Source: Sphingobacteriales bacterium (GTDB lineage Bacteria > Bacteroidota > Bacteroidia > Chitinophagales > Chitinophagaceae). Taken from it: a stretch of DNA of 64,000 nt. The stretch covers positions 61,740 to 125,739 of the forward strand of contig JACQDV010000096.1 of the NCBI GenBank assembly GCA_016200915.1, written 5' to 3'. Positions 1 to 8,863 of the stretch are shown piece by piece. Position numbers and translations under genes: made by a program. The notes under the pieces are model-generated. The model was not told the origin of the DNA and ran no database searches. It saw nothing but the letters and a program-made list of their open reading frames with translations. How positions within the stretch are numbered: position 1 is the first letter of the stretch; the number at the start of each line of letters is the position of its first letter.

Positions 1-1206
1 TTTTTCTGTGAGTGATTGCCGTACAAATGGGAGAGGCTTTGTTGGCCAGGGTTGTGTGGCAAATGGTTTTTCGCCCATTAAATCTGTTTCAACCGGTACA
101 GGCTTTTCTTCAATTGGATAAACAGGTTCACCAGTCACACGATCAAATAAAAACACAAAACCGCTTTTGGAAACTTGTGCTACTCCATCAATTTTTTTTC
201 CATCTTTCATTATTGTTACTAATGCTGGAGCTGTTGGCAAGTCCCTGTCCCATATATCATGATGTACTGTTTGAAAATGCCAGATGCGTTTACCGGTTGC
301 AGCATCAATTGCTATTAAACAATTAGCATAAAAATTTTTGCCCAATCTTTTTCCACCATAAAAATCATACACAGCAGAGCCAACCGGTGCAAATACAATT
401 CCTCTTGCTTCATCCAAACTAAAACCAGACCAGACATTTGCACCACCTACATGTTTGTATGCTTCTTTATCATCCCATGTTTCAAAACCTTCTTCACCCG
501 GTTGTGGAATGGTATGAAATATCCAGCGCAGTTTACCGGTATGTACATCGTATGCTCTTATATGTCCGGGTGCAGCGGGCATTTCTTCGGAGACACGACC
601 ACCAACTATAATCATGTCTTTGTAAATAACACCGGGAGTAGTGAGGGCTATATACAGTTTGCTGGCATCTAATCCTAAATCATTATGCAAATCAATAGCG
701 CCTTTGTTGCCAAATGACTCAATGGGTTTGCCGGTATGTGCATCAATACAAAACAATTTACTGCTGGCTCCATAAAAAATTCGCTGGTCATTTTCGCCAC
801 CATTATAAAAGGTAACGCCACGGCATACATTCATGGAGAAATATCCAAGCCCTGAAACTTCAGATGAAGCAGCTGATAACGGGTCAAATATCCATTTTGA
901 TTGACCGCTTGCTGCATCCAGTGCAAACAATTTTAATTTGGGAGATACGCCATATAATACATTATCAATGATGATTGGGTTAACCTGTATTTGTGTGAAT
1001 GAATCGGCATCATTGGTATGATATTCCCAGGCAACTTCTAATTGAGCAACATTGCCGGTATCAATTTGTGTTAAAGATGAATAGTGATTGTTCTCTTTGT
1101 TTCCACCATAAACTGACCAGCTATTATAATCAGCATTTTTCTTTTGTTGACATGCGAACACTGTTGTAATACTGAGAATAGTTATAAAATGCCTGGATAA
1201 ACTCAT
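1..1206 (-). CDS. PQQ-dependent dehydrogenase (quinoprotein), C-terminus outside window
   Basis: The reading frame is open from the ATG at 1206 to the left edge, giving 402 visible residues and no stop. The N-terminus is a short hydrophobic leader with a Cys at about residue 18 (TVFACQQKK), so it is probably an exported lipoprotein. The mature part starts with the family hallmark WSVYGGNKENNHYSSL followed by NVAQLEVAWEYHT. It then has repeated beta-propeller blade motifs such as LFALDAASGQSKWIFDP, RAYDVHTGKLRWIFHT and IAIDAATGKRIWHFQ. These fit the PQQ-binding eight-bladed propeller of membrane glucose/alcohol quinoproteins, which oxidise sugars or alcohols in the periplasm and pass electrons to quinone or cytochrome. 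The catalytic Asp and any C-terminal cytochrome domain cannot be seen. It lies 6 bp downstream of the GH3 gene and is probably co-transcribed. The substrate is unknown. Confidence 0.85.
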   Translation of the reverse strand, partial: MSLSRHFITILSITTVFACQQKKNADYNSWSVYGGNKENNHYSSLTQIDTGNVAQLEVAWEYHTNDADSFTQIQVNPIIIDNVLYGVSPKLKLFALDAASGQSKWIFDPLSAASSEVSGLGYFSMNVCRGVTFYNGGENDQRIFYGASSKLFCIDAHTGKPIESFGNKGAIDLHNDLGLDASKLYIALTTPGVIYKDMIIVGGRVSEEMPAAPGHIRAYDVHTGKLRWIFHTIPQPGEEGFETWDDKEAYKHVGGANVWSGFSLDEARGIVFAPVGSAVYDFYGGKRLGKNFYANCLIAIDAATGKRIWHFQTVHHDIWDRDLPTAPALVTIMKDGKKIDGVAQVSKSGFVFLFDRVTGEPVYPIEEKPVPVETDLMGEKPFATQPWPTKPLPFVRQSLTEK

Positions 1207-1212
1207 TGCTAT

Positions 1213-3465
1213 TTATTTAATAAGCGTAAATGATGCTTCTTTAACATTATTGCTGGCTCCCCCGATAAATAATTTGAATTCACCCGGCTCATAAATCTTT
1301 TCAAGTTTATCATTAAAGAATTTCAAGTCTTCTGTAGTGATGGTGAAACTGATTTCTTTCACCTCGCCTTTCTTTAGAAATACTTTTTGAAAGCCTTTTA
1401 ATTCTTTCACCGGTCTTACTACACTGCCAAACAAATCCTGGATATATAATTGCACCGTTTCTTCACCATCATAATTGCCGGTATTTTTAACCGTAACTGT
1501 TGCGGTTAATTTTTCAGTTGGTTTGAAAGATGATTTGCTCAGTTTAATATCACTGTATTCAAAATTAGTATAACTTAAGCCGTAACCAAAAGCATACTTT
1601 GGATACAAAGACAGATCAATATAAGCAGAACGATAAAAGCGGTCATTATCATTTTGTGCCGGGCGACCGGTATTGTAATGATTATAATAAATAGGAATCT
1701 GTCCCTCGGTTAACGGAAAACTCATTGGCAATTTGCCAGAAGGATTATAATCTCCAAATAAAACATCAGCAACCGCATTGCCAGCTTCAGTGCCTAACCA
1801 CCAGGTGTAAAGAATGGCAGGAACATTATCAGCAGTCCAGTTAAATATTAATGGTCTTCCAGCATTTATCATTACCACCACAGGTTTGCCGGTTGCCATC
1901 ACTCCTTTAATTAAATCTTCCTGTACTCCGGGTAAATGAATATTGCTGCGACTTTTTGCTTCACCAGTCATATCTCTTGCTTCACCGACTTGTATTACTA
2001 CTATATCAGCTTGTTTGGCTACCTCAACTGCTTCTGCAAAACCTGTAGTGACACTATCGTTGATATTGCACCCTTTTGCGTATAATAATTTTGTATCTGC
2101 ACTTAGTTTTGATTTTATTCCATCATAAGTAGAAGTAATTCTTGATGAATCATCCGGCCAGTCATAACTCCAGAAACCAAGGTTATCGCTAACAGCTTTG
2201 ATGAAAGGACCGATTAACGCAATTGTTTTTGTTTGTTTGGATAATGGCAATAAACCCACCCCGGCTCCGCCAACTGGCGGAAGGGGATTATTTTTCAACA
2301 ATACAATACTCTTCTTCGCCATCTCTCTTTCAATTTTTCTGTGCTCAGCATTATTCCATTGAGATTTTTCTCTTTCTTCATTGCTGAACTTATATGGGTC
2401 ATCGAACAAACCCATCACAAACTTCATTCGTAAAATTCTTTTCACAGCTTCATCTATTACAGTCAGCTTAACCTTTCCATCTTTCACTAATTTGGATAAG
2501 TTTTGAATATAACTGCGACTTTCCATATCCATGTCACTTCCGGCATTGGCTGCTAACATAGCTGCTTCATAATTATCTTTTGCATACCCATGATTGATCA
2601 TTTCACCCACACTTCCCCAATCACTCACCACAAATCCTTTAAACTTCCATTTTCCTTTTAAAATATCTCTTTGCAAATATTTATTGCCGGTAGCAGGAAT
2701 ACCATTGAGGTCATTAAACGAATTCATGAACGTAGCAACACCGGCATCAGCGGCAGCTTTGAATGGAGGCAGATACACTTCATTCAGTTGACGCAAACTC
2801 ATATCCACACTATTATAATCTCTTCCACCAACAGCCGCACCATAAGCGGCAAAATGTTTGGCACAAGCCATTACTGCATCGGTATTACCCAATCCTTTTC
2901 CCTGGAAACCTTTTACTCTTGCTGCTGCAATTAAAGAACCGAGATAAGTATCTTCACCGGCACCTTCCATTACTCTTCCCCAACGGGGATCCCTTGCAAT
3001 GTCAACCATTGGTGCAAATGTCCAATGAACACCTGCTGCAGCTGCTTCTGTTGCTGCTACTCTTGCTGATTGTTCAATCAGTTTCATATCCCAGCTGGCT
3101 GCTTCCGCCAATGGAATGGGGAAGATGGTGCGGTAGCCATGTATTACATCCTGCCCAAATAATAATGGAATTTTTAATCTTGTTTGCATGGCTAAGTCCT
3201 GCAACTCTCTTGTTCTTTTTGCCCCGGTGGTATTGAGCATAGAACCTACTTTGCCTTCTTTTATCTGGTCAAGCAATTTATCATCATTCGTAAGCGGACC
3301 CGTTGCCGCCCACGGACCATTGTACTGATTCATTTGCCCAATCTTTTCATCCAGCGTCATCAGTTTTAGAACAGAATCTACTTTCTGGTCAATGGATTTT
3401 TTCTGTGAGATTGCAGTAAAAGAAAAAATGCAGCAAGCGGAAACGATAATTAAATTTCTTTTCAT
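1213..3465 (-). CDS. bglX: Glycoside hydrolase family 3 beta-glucosidase, exported
   Basis: A 750-residue protein with a Sec signal peptide (about 1-20). The N-terminal GH3 TIM-barrel carries the usual LLFGQDVIHGYRTIFPIPL and KHFAAYGA motifs and the nucleophile Asp282 in GFVVSDWGS. The alpha/beta sandwich domain follows from about residue 385, and a C-terminal fibronectin-III-like domain (about 650-750) contains KYAFGYGLSYTNFEY. Length and layout match BglX-type periplasmic beta-glucosidases, which trim non-reducing glucose from beta-glucan oligosaccharides. The linker between the two catalytic domains contains an unusual NPLPPVGGAGVG segment (residues 393-404), encoded by a palindromic DNA element also present in the GH3 gene at 10044-12338. 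It sits between the ADP-ribosylglycohydrolase-like and PQQ dehydrogenase genes. The exact linkage specificity (beta-1,2, -1,3 or -1,6) is not readable from sequence. Confidence 0.93.
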   Translation of the reverse strand: MKRNLIIVSACCIFSFTAISQKKSIDQKVDSVLKLMTLDEKIGQMNQYNGPWAATGPLTNDDKLLDQIKEGKVGSMLNTTGAKRTRELQDLAMQTRLKIPLLFGQDVIHGYRTIFPIPLAEAASWDMKLIEQSARVAATEAAAAGVHWTFAPMVDIARDPRWGRVMEGAGEDTYLGSLIAAARVKGFQGKGLGNTDAVMACAKHFAAYGAAVGGRDYNSVDMSLRQLNEVYLPPFKAAADAGVATFMNSFNDLNGIPATGNKYLQRDILKGKWKFKGFVVSDWGSVGEMINHGYAKDNYEAAMLAANAGSDMDMESRSYIQNLSKLVKDGKVKLTVIDEAVKRILRMKFVMGLFDDPYKFSNEEREKSQWNNAEHRKIEREMAKKSIVLLKNNPLPPVGGAGVGLLPLSKQTKTIALIGPFIKAVSDNLGFWSYDWPDDSSRITSTYDGIKSKLSADTKLLYAKGCNINDSVTTGFAEAVEVAKQADIVVIQVGEARDMTGEAKSRSNIHLPGVQEDLIKGVMATGKPVVVMINAGRPLIFNWTADNVPAILYTWWLGTEAGNAVADVLFGDYNPSGKLPMSFPLTEGQIPIYYNHYNTGRPAQNDNDRFYRSAYIDLSLYPKYAFGYGLSYTNFEYSDIKLSKSSFKPTEKLTATVTVKNTGNYDGEETVQLYIQDLFGSVVRPVKELKGFQKVFLKKGEVKEISFTITTEDLKFFNDKLEKIYEPGEFKLFIGGASNNVKEASFTLIK
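2254..2297 (-). repeat. In-frame palindromic element, copy 1
   Basis: A 44-bp stretch that matches 11139-11182 at 43 of 44 positions; the difference is G at 2263 against A at 11148. Its core is a hairpin with arms CCGCCA and TGGCGG. It encodes NPLPPVGGAGVG in the domain linker of this GH3 protein. The surrounding coding DNA of the two GH3 genes is much more diverged. Confidence 0.75.
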
Positions 3466-3486
3466 GATTAAAATAACTATTCTTAA

Positions 3487-5037
3487 TTATTGTTTGGATT
3501 TAGGTTCATATACCAGCATGTCTGAAATCATTACATCTGATATCTTATCCGGGTTAAGTAGTTTTAAGTTCAATGTGTGTTTTCCATTGGGTAATTGATA
3601 ATTCCAGTAAATTTCATATTTCCTCGTAAGATAGTTGAATGGCAAATCCAGTGTATCGGTTTTGCCATCGATTGTAGCCAGCACTTTGTAACTAAAGTTG
3701 GTGATTTTTTCCCAGCTATCACGGTTAGATCCTGTCAGCACAATCCCATTTCCTTCAAAATTAATGGAAAGGGTATCGCTTAATTTTTTGTTGATGCTGG
3801 TTCTTTCTTTTGGTTGTAAACCTGTAAATGATTCTTCAAACTTTGCAGTAACAGGAGATTGATAAACGATGGTGACTGTACTATCATTTACCTTACCATT
3901 ATTTCGCTGAATATTTTCTAATGCATGTTTATTACCGATTGAATATACTTTGTTCAATGAAATAGTAGTGTACTTAAAAGGCATGTCTTCTACTTCATAT
4001 AAATTCTTTTTCCATTCTTCCGGAATTTTATTATAGCCCAATATGGTTCCTAGTATTCCAGCGGCTGAAGAAGGATTACAATCTGCGTCCTGTCCACACC
4101 TTGCAGCGATATCCATTGTTTTCTTGAAATCTCCGTTACCATATAACAATCCAATTACCACATAAGCTGCATTAACTTTTGCATCAATATTAAAGACTGA
4201 GTAAACTCCATCAGGACAACCAATATCTTCTGTCCATTTCTTTTGCACTTCAAACCAGGTAGCTTTCCAATCGTTGGGATATTGCTTATGCCATTTAATA
4301 ACATCATTAATACATTGATAAAACTGGCTTTGCTGCGGAACAGATTTCAATCCTTCTGTTATAATATAATTGATATCGTCAGATACAAAAGCAAGACTGT
4401 ACATTGACGCCACATACACACCACCATACCAGCCATCACCATAGTTCATGATATGACCAATTTTATCACAAATAGCCGTGGCCGTGTTAGGCATACCAGG
4501 TGACATGAGTCCTGCGAAGTCAGCTTCTATCTGAAAATCTATACAATCAGCATGAGGATTATTTAACCAGTTGCCGGATTGCGGTGGTTTTATTCCATGC
4601 AAAATATTATAGCGGCCAGCCTGGTTAGCATGCCATAAAGGATAAGCTGCATTGGCATACGCATTGGCAAATGAATCAACAGGAGCATCCAATCCTGCTT
4701 TCTCCAATACATCTACAAAAGTTAAATCCATATAAATATCATCGTACAAACCTCCATTGTTTTCATAATTCCATTTGACATAATGTTCGGGCCAGGGAAT
4801 TTTTTGATAGTCCTGTATCATAGAACCCTGGAAACGGAATTCCATCGGGCCACCATAGGTAACACCAATGGTTTGTCCGGCCCAGCCACCTTTTATTTTA
4901 TCCTGCAAAACAGCTTTGCTGATGGTGATGGAAGATTTATCACTTAAAACACTTTTATCATTACGTTGACAAGAACAGAAAGCAATAATAACAACAAAGG
5001 GATAAACAGTTTTTCTTATGAATGAATAAATGATCAT
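3487..5037 (-). CDS. ADP-ribosylglycohydrolase-fold lipoprotein with C-terminal beta domain
   Basis: A 516-residue protein. The leader ends in AFCSCQRN, a plausible lipobox with Cys23 as the acylated residue. Residues of about 40-365 look like the all-helical ADP-ribosylglycohydrolase fold: GGWAGQTIGVTYGG near the start, acidic DDIYMDLTFVDVL, and the metal-ligand type motif CGQDADCNPSSAAGILG. The remaining 130 or so residues are beta-rich and resemble an accessory binding module. Family members with proven function remove ADP-ribose or related groups in the cytosol. An exported lipoprotein version within a glycan locus more likely acts on a carbohydrate, but that is inference. Its ATG overlaps the stop of the GH97 gene (TAATG), so the two are translationally coupled. 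Confidence 0.75.
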   Translation of the reverse strand: MIIYSFIRKTVYPFVVIIAFCSCQRNDKSVLSDKSSITISKAVLQDKIKGGWAGQTIGVTYGGPMEFRFQGSMIQDYQKIPWPEHYVKWNYENNGGLYDDIYMDLTFVDVLEKAGLDAPVDSFANAYANAAYPLWHANQAGRYNILHGIKPPQSGNWLNNPHADCIDFQIEADFAGLMSPGMPNTATAICDKIGHIMNYGDGWYGGVYVASMYSLAFVSDDINYIITEGLKSVPQQSQFYQCINDVIKWHKQYPNDWKATWFEVQKKWTEDIGCPDGVYSVFNIDAKVNAAYVVIGLLYGNGDFKKTMDIAARCGQDADCNPSSAAGILGTILGYNKIPEEWKKNLYEVEDMPFKYTTISLNKVYSIGNKHALENIQRNNGKVNDSTVTIVYQSPVTAKFEESFTGLQPKERTSINKKLSDTLSINFEGNGIVLTGSNRDSWEKITNFSYKVLATIDGKTDTLDLPFNYLTRKYEIYWNYQLPNGKHTLNLKLLNPDKISDVMISDMLVYEPKSKQ

Positions 5038-7037
5038 TATTTTTGATTTGTAAGTTTAACCGGTTCTTTCCCTGTTAATCGTATTAAGAATCCTCCACCT
5101 TTTTCCATAGTTATGGTCAATGGTTCTTTAAAACTTATCTCTTCAGTTTTTAATACATAGTCACTACCATAATTAGCAGCATTCATTCCATCTTTACAAA
5201 TGGTTAGCCAGTAGTTACTGTCGCTTTTTAAAAAATCTAATGGTAAGATAATGGTTCTTTTTGTTTCGTTGTTTAAGCCGCTGATGAACCAATCGTTTTC
5301 TTTTCTTCTTGCAGTAATAATAAATTCACCAATTTTTCCCTGCAGAATTTTTGTATCATCCCATGTAGTAGGGATGCTTCCTAACAATTCCATAAATGTT
5401 GGTTCCAGCAATCCCTGGCTGATATTACCACTGAAAATTTGTAATGGACTATCATAGGTAACAAACATAGCCAGCTGGTGACAACGGGTACCCTGGCTCA
5501 TTGGATTTTTTGAAACCGTTCTGAACTGATCTTTCTGTGCATTCCATAAAATACCGGGTTCATAATCCAGCGGACCAGCCAGCATTCTTGTGTAAGCAAT
5601 CGCCACATCATGTTCAGGTGTTGGTAAATCACTCCATATATTCCATTCAGAACCCAACACACCTTCATGTGTAATGATATTGGGCCAGGTGCGGTTAATT
5701 CCTTTGGGCGGAAAGGCGCCATGAAACATGATAGTGATTTTATGATCAGCACATACTTTGGCAATGCGATGATAAAAGTTTACCATCGGTTGGTCATCAC
5801 GGTCCATAAAATCTGTCATAATAGATTCAATTCCCCATTTGTTGAATTGGGGTAAGATGCTGTCCAGTTGTTTATCTAATGTTGAACAAAGCGTCCATAA
5901 CATCAGACGAATATTTTTTTGTTTAGCATAAGCAACCAGTTCTTTTAAATCAAGACCGGGAGTTATTTTAAATAAATCCTGGTAATCACTCCAGCCAGCA
6001 TCAAGCATGATCTGATTAAAACCAAATCGTTTAGCAAAGTCAATATAGTATTTGTATGATTCTGTATTTATTCCTGCAACAAACGGAACATTAAAAAGAT
6101 TAATGCCGGTTATCCATTCATCTGTTCCTTTTCCATAACGTATCCACGAAGGGTCAGTAATTTTTGATGCATCTCCTAAGCAATAGAGCAAATCATTCGA
6201 AGGAAGTTCTGTATCATTTTTGCCAACAAGAACAGCTCTCCATGGCAACATACGACTGCCATTTATTTTGGCAATATAGTCTGCTCTTTTTGAAACAAGA
6301 TATTGAGGAAACTCACCGGCTGTTTTTTCTTCTGCAATTGGATAAGGAGCAAAACTTCCTTTTAAACCAGTAGCTGTTTTTTGCAGGAACATTCCAGGGT
6401 AATCAATCAAATTAGCATCGCTGAATGCTAAATGATAGCCATTGCTTAACGAAGCAACAGCAGGAGCAAAGGTCATCATCGTATCGGGAATGGAAGAAAG
6501 CATTTCTTTTTTATACACGCCTTCATAGCTGGTGTGATAGCGGTCTTGCCCATCTCTTTTATTGATATGAGCAAACCATAAGTTAGCATCTTTATCAATA
6601 TTGAATTCCGCTGTTTCATTCTGCACCTGCAAACTGGCTTTGATTTGCAAACCGATTCGATAGGCTAAACCATTATTGTACAAAAGGAATTGTATGCTGA
6701 AAGGGTTTTTAAATAATAGTTCCAGTTGATTATAATGATTGATAACAGTTTTACGGCGATAGGGGATGGGGACATTTATGGTTTCATTAATTTTGCTGTA
6801 ATTGGATTTTACTTTACGAAGTGAATTATTTAATTGCGAACTATTGCTGAGTTTTAAATCAATGGTGGACGAATGGACCAACAAAGTCGAACCGGCATAT
6901 AGTTCATAAGTCAGTTGACCAGTTGTATTTATTGCAACATGCAAAGATGAATCAGGAGAATATAAATGAAAAGTTCGCTGACCAAAGCTACTGATCAAAG
7001 TCATTACTGAGAGTAACAATGCCAATGCTTTTTTCAT
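5037..7037 (-). CDS. Glycoside hydrolase family 97 (alpha-glucosidase/alpha-galactosidase)
   Basis: A 666-residue exported protein with a signal peptide ending near SSFGQ. It has the three-part GH97 layout: N-terminal beta-sandwich (about 25-280), (beta/alpha)8 barrel (about 290-560, starting MLDAGWSDYQDLF) and C-terminal beta domain. The barrel motif IMTDFMDRDDQPMVNFYH carries an Asp where retaining, alpha-galactosidase-type GH97 enzymes have their nucleophile. FHGAFPPKG and THEGVLGSEWN are further conserved blocks, the latter with the likely acid/base Glu. SusB of Bacteroides is an inverting member of this family; the Asp arrangement here fits the retaining subgroup better. It probably acts in the periplasm on alpha-linked side groups or oligosaccharides. 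The stop overlaps the next gene's start and the upstream gene is 14 bp away. Confidence 0.9.
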   Translation of the reverse strand: MKKALALLLSVMTLISSFGQRTFHLYSPDSSLHVAINTTGQLTYELYAGSTLLVHSSTIDLKLSNSSQLNNSLRKVKSNYSKINETINVPIPYRRKTVINHYNQLELLFKNPFSIQFLLYNNGLAYRIGLQIKASLQVQNETAEFNIDKDANLWFAHINKRDGQDRYHTSYEGVYKKEMLSSIPDTMMTFAPAVASLSNGYHLAFSDANLIDYPGMFLQKTATGLKGSFAPYPIAEEKTAGEFPQYLVSKRADYIAKINGSRMLPWRAVLVGKNDTELPSNDLLYCLGDASKITDPSWIRYGKGTDEWITGINLFNVPFVAGINTESYKYYIDFAKRFGFNQIMLDAGWSDYQDLFKITPGLDLKELVAYAKQKNIRLMLWTLCSTLDKQLDSILPQFNKWGIESIMTDFMDRDDQPMVNFYHRIAKVCADHKITIMFHGAFPPKGINRTWPNIITHEGVLGSEWNIWSDLPTPEHDVAIAYTRMLAGPLDYEPGILWNAQKDQFRTVSKNPMSQGTRCHQLAMFVTYDSPLQIFSGNISQGLLEPTFMELLGSIPTTWDDTKILQGKIGEFIITARRKENDWFISGLNNETKRTIILPLDFLKSDSNYWLTICKDGMNAANYGSDYVLKTEEISFKEPLTITMEKGGGFLIRLTGKEPVKLTNQK

Positions 7038-7051
7038 ATAGTTTATATCCT

Positions 7052-8863
7052 TTATTTATTATTAACCTGTACACTCATTTCATCCAGTAATTGCAAAGCT
7101 TTCTGCAATTGTTCTTCCAATATCTCTTTGTCAAATTTCTTTTCTTCTATAAAACTTTGCAGATGCTGCAATAGTTTTTGCCAATGTTTTTTTATTTCAG
7201 CAGAACCTGAATGATTCACTTTATCTCCGATGATTTTTAATTTTTCAAAATCAGCAATGCCTTCTCTCATTTTTTCAAAACGAATACTGGACGCAGCACC
7301 GGGATAAACCATAAAAGCATCACCAGCGGGCCAATACACATGACGGGCATCACGAACAGGATCAGCCATCCACGCATCATAAGCCCAACGCAGCAAGCCA
7401 TCATAGCCTTTGGCAAAAGCATACCAGCCCAACCAACGGCCTTCAACTGGCGGAGAAAATATAAAAGTATTAGGCTTGGCAGGAGTACAGCAGATATAAA
7501 ATGTAGAAGTCTGCTTTTTCAAATGTCTTTTATTTAAATCTCCCATACCAGGCTCATTGGGAATTACACAGGAATAATCATCCAGCAAACTATCAAGTTC
7601 AGTATGCCAGTTACCGGCATAAGTTATTTTCCATTGCTTTGAATGTTCTTTAATTACTTTGATGGCTGATAATGTTTGTTCCATGGCATTTTCATTAATG
7701 CCGAGATACACTTTATTGAACCAGCCTTTTTTCTCCAAGTGTTTTTTCAAATCAGTTAAAAAAATATTCCAGTTTTTTTTGAATATAGTTGAAGTAGCAT
7801 TCCATTCTTGTGTTACATAATTGCCTGTCGCTTCATCAATAAAACGAAAGCGGTCGCCCCAGGGAATAGGAGTGTAAATAGTAATGGCTTTGTCAATGCC
7901 AACTTCCATTGCCAGTTGAACATATTGGTCAAAGATGCTGTAATTAAATTGCCAGCTGCCATTTTTCTTTTTCATCCATTCAATCATGCTGCCTTCAAGC
8001 ATATAAGAATTATCGGCCCATGGAGAATTAACTGCATAGGTGGTGATGTATTTGCCACCAGCATCAACATACAATTTCAAATGTTGCTTTAATAACAGTT
8101 TATGCGCTTCGCTCCATGGTTTTACTTTATAATACTCAGCAATCACCCATGGATTTTGCCATAAATCCAAACGAAAAGACCAGTCATGCGGCTTAGGTAA
8201 AATTTGATTTTGAATAGTTAGCTCAATCTGCAGATTGATTTTTTGTTGTGGAGTAATTACTTCAATAGCTCCGGTATATGTTCCGGCTATTGTTGTAGAA
8301 GGAACATTAGCAGACAACCAAACAGGTCTTACCGTTTTACCAGGTAAATCAAACCTTTCAAATGATTCCAGCCTGTCTGGTATTAACCATGCTTTATCTA
8401 ACGGGCCATCACCACAGGTCACTTCATTCGCATCGTATGGATAGTTGGAAACAACATAACGAACCAAATCAAGGTTGATATTTTTTTTACTGATGCTATT
8501 TCCTTTTTTATCCTGCAAATCATGCAGAATAAATCTTATTTGATTAATAGTATCCGGTGACCATGTAAGTAGCATAGTGTTTAATCGTTCGCCTTTCCAG
8601 CCACTTGTTTTCCATAAAACAGATTTATTGTTGAGTGAAGGAACTTCTGTACGGAAATAGGCTTTGTTAGTGGTAACGAATGAAACATTCAAACCTTTGT
8701 TTTCCTGCAACCATTTATTCGGATTGGTACTTACATCAAATGCGTATTCATCAAGATAATGAAAATGGGGAAGGGGAATTTTTGCTGAATCAATCAATCC
8801 TTGCTGAGAAAAAACATTGATATTAATGAATGTCAGCAGCAATATGGCAGCAATGATTTTCAT
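7052..8863 (-). CDS. GH123-like (DUF4091) exported protein
   Basis: A 603-residue protein with a signal peptide ending near NVFSQ. Residues of about 30-215 form a beta-sandwich. The catalytic-type domain (about 225-545) starts WSFRLDLWQNPWVIAEY and contains KYITTYAVNSPW, TFIFSPPVEGRWLGWYA and YDGLLRWAYDAW, which are characteristic of the DUF4091/GH123 fold. GH123 founders are beta-N-acetylgalactosaminidases using a substrate-assisted mechanism with an adjacent Asp-Glu pair. In this protein the matching site reads GINENAMEQ, so the pair appears to be Asn390-Glu391 (codon AAT at 7694-7696), and activity may be altered. It starts with an ATGA 4-bp overlap with the GH172 gene stop. The substrate is unknown. 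Confidence 0.75.
   Translation of the reverse strand: MKIIAAILLLTFININVFSQQGLIDSAKIPLPHFHYLDEYAFDVSTNPNKWLQENKGLNVSFVTTNKAYFRTEVPSLNNKSVLWKTSGWKGERLNTMLLTWSPDTINQIRFILHDLQDKKGNSISKKNINLDLVRYVVSNYPYDANEVTCGDGPLDKAWLIPDRLESFERFDLPGKTVRPVWLSANVPSTTIAGTYTGAIEVITPQQKINLQIELTIQNQILPKPHDWSFRLDLWQNPWVIAEYYKVKPWSEAHKLLLKQHLKLYVDAGGKYITTYAVNSPWADNSYMLEGSMIEWMKKKNGSWQFNYSIFDQYVQLAMEVGIDKAITIYTPIPWGDRFRFIDEATGNYVTQEWNATSTIFKKNWNIFLTDLKKHLEKKGWFNKVYLGINENAMEQTLSAIKVIKEHSKQWKITYAGNWHTELDSLLDDYSCVIPNEPGMGDLNKRHLKKQTSTFYICCTPAKPNTFIFSPPVEGRWLGWYAFAKGYDGLLRWAYDAWMADPVRDARHVYWPAGDAFMVYPGAASSIRFEKMREGIADFEKLKIIGDKVNHSGSAEIKKHWQKLLQHLQSFIEEKKFDKEILEEQLQKALQLLDEMSVQVNNK

Noticed and set aside
2763..3236. A 157-codon plus-strand open frame inside the GH3 gene
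   Set aside because: It lies wholly antisense to a well-supported GH3 domain and encodes low-complexity Leu/Pro/His-rich sequence with no family signature.
7440..7460. Possible third copy of the GH3 palindromic element (CAACTGGCGG shared)
   Set aside because: The similarity is only about 12 bp, the hairpin is not kept, and the encoded FSPPVEGRW is a normal conserved motif of the DUF4091 family.
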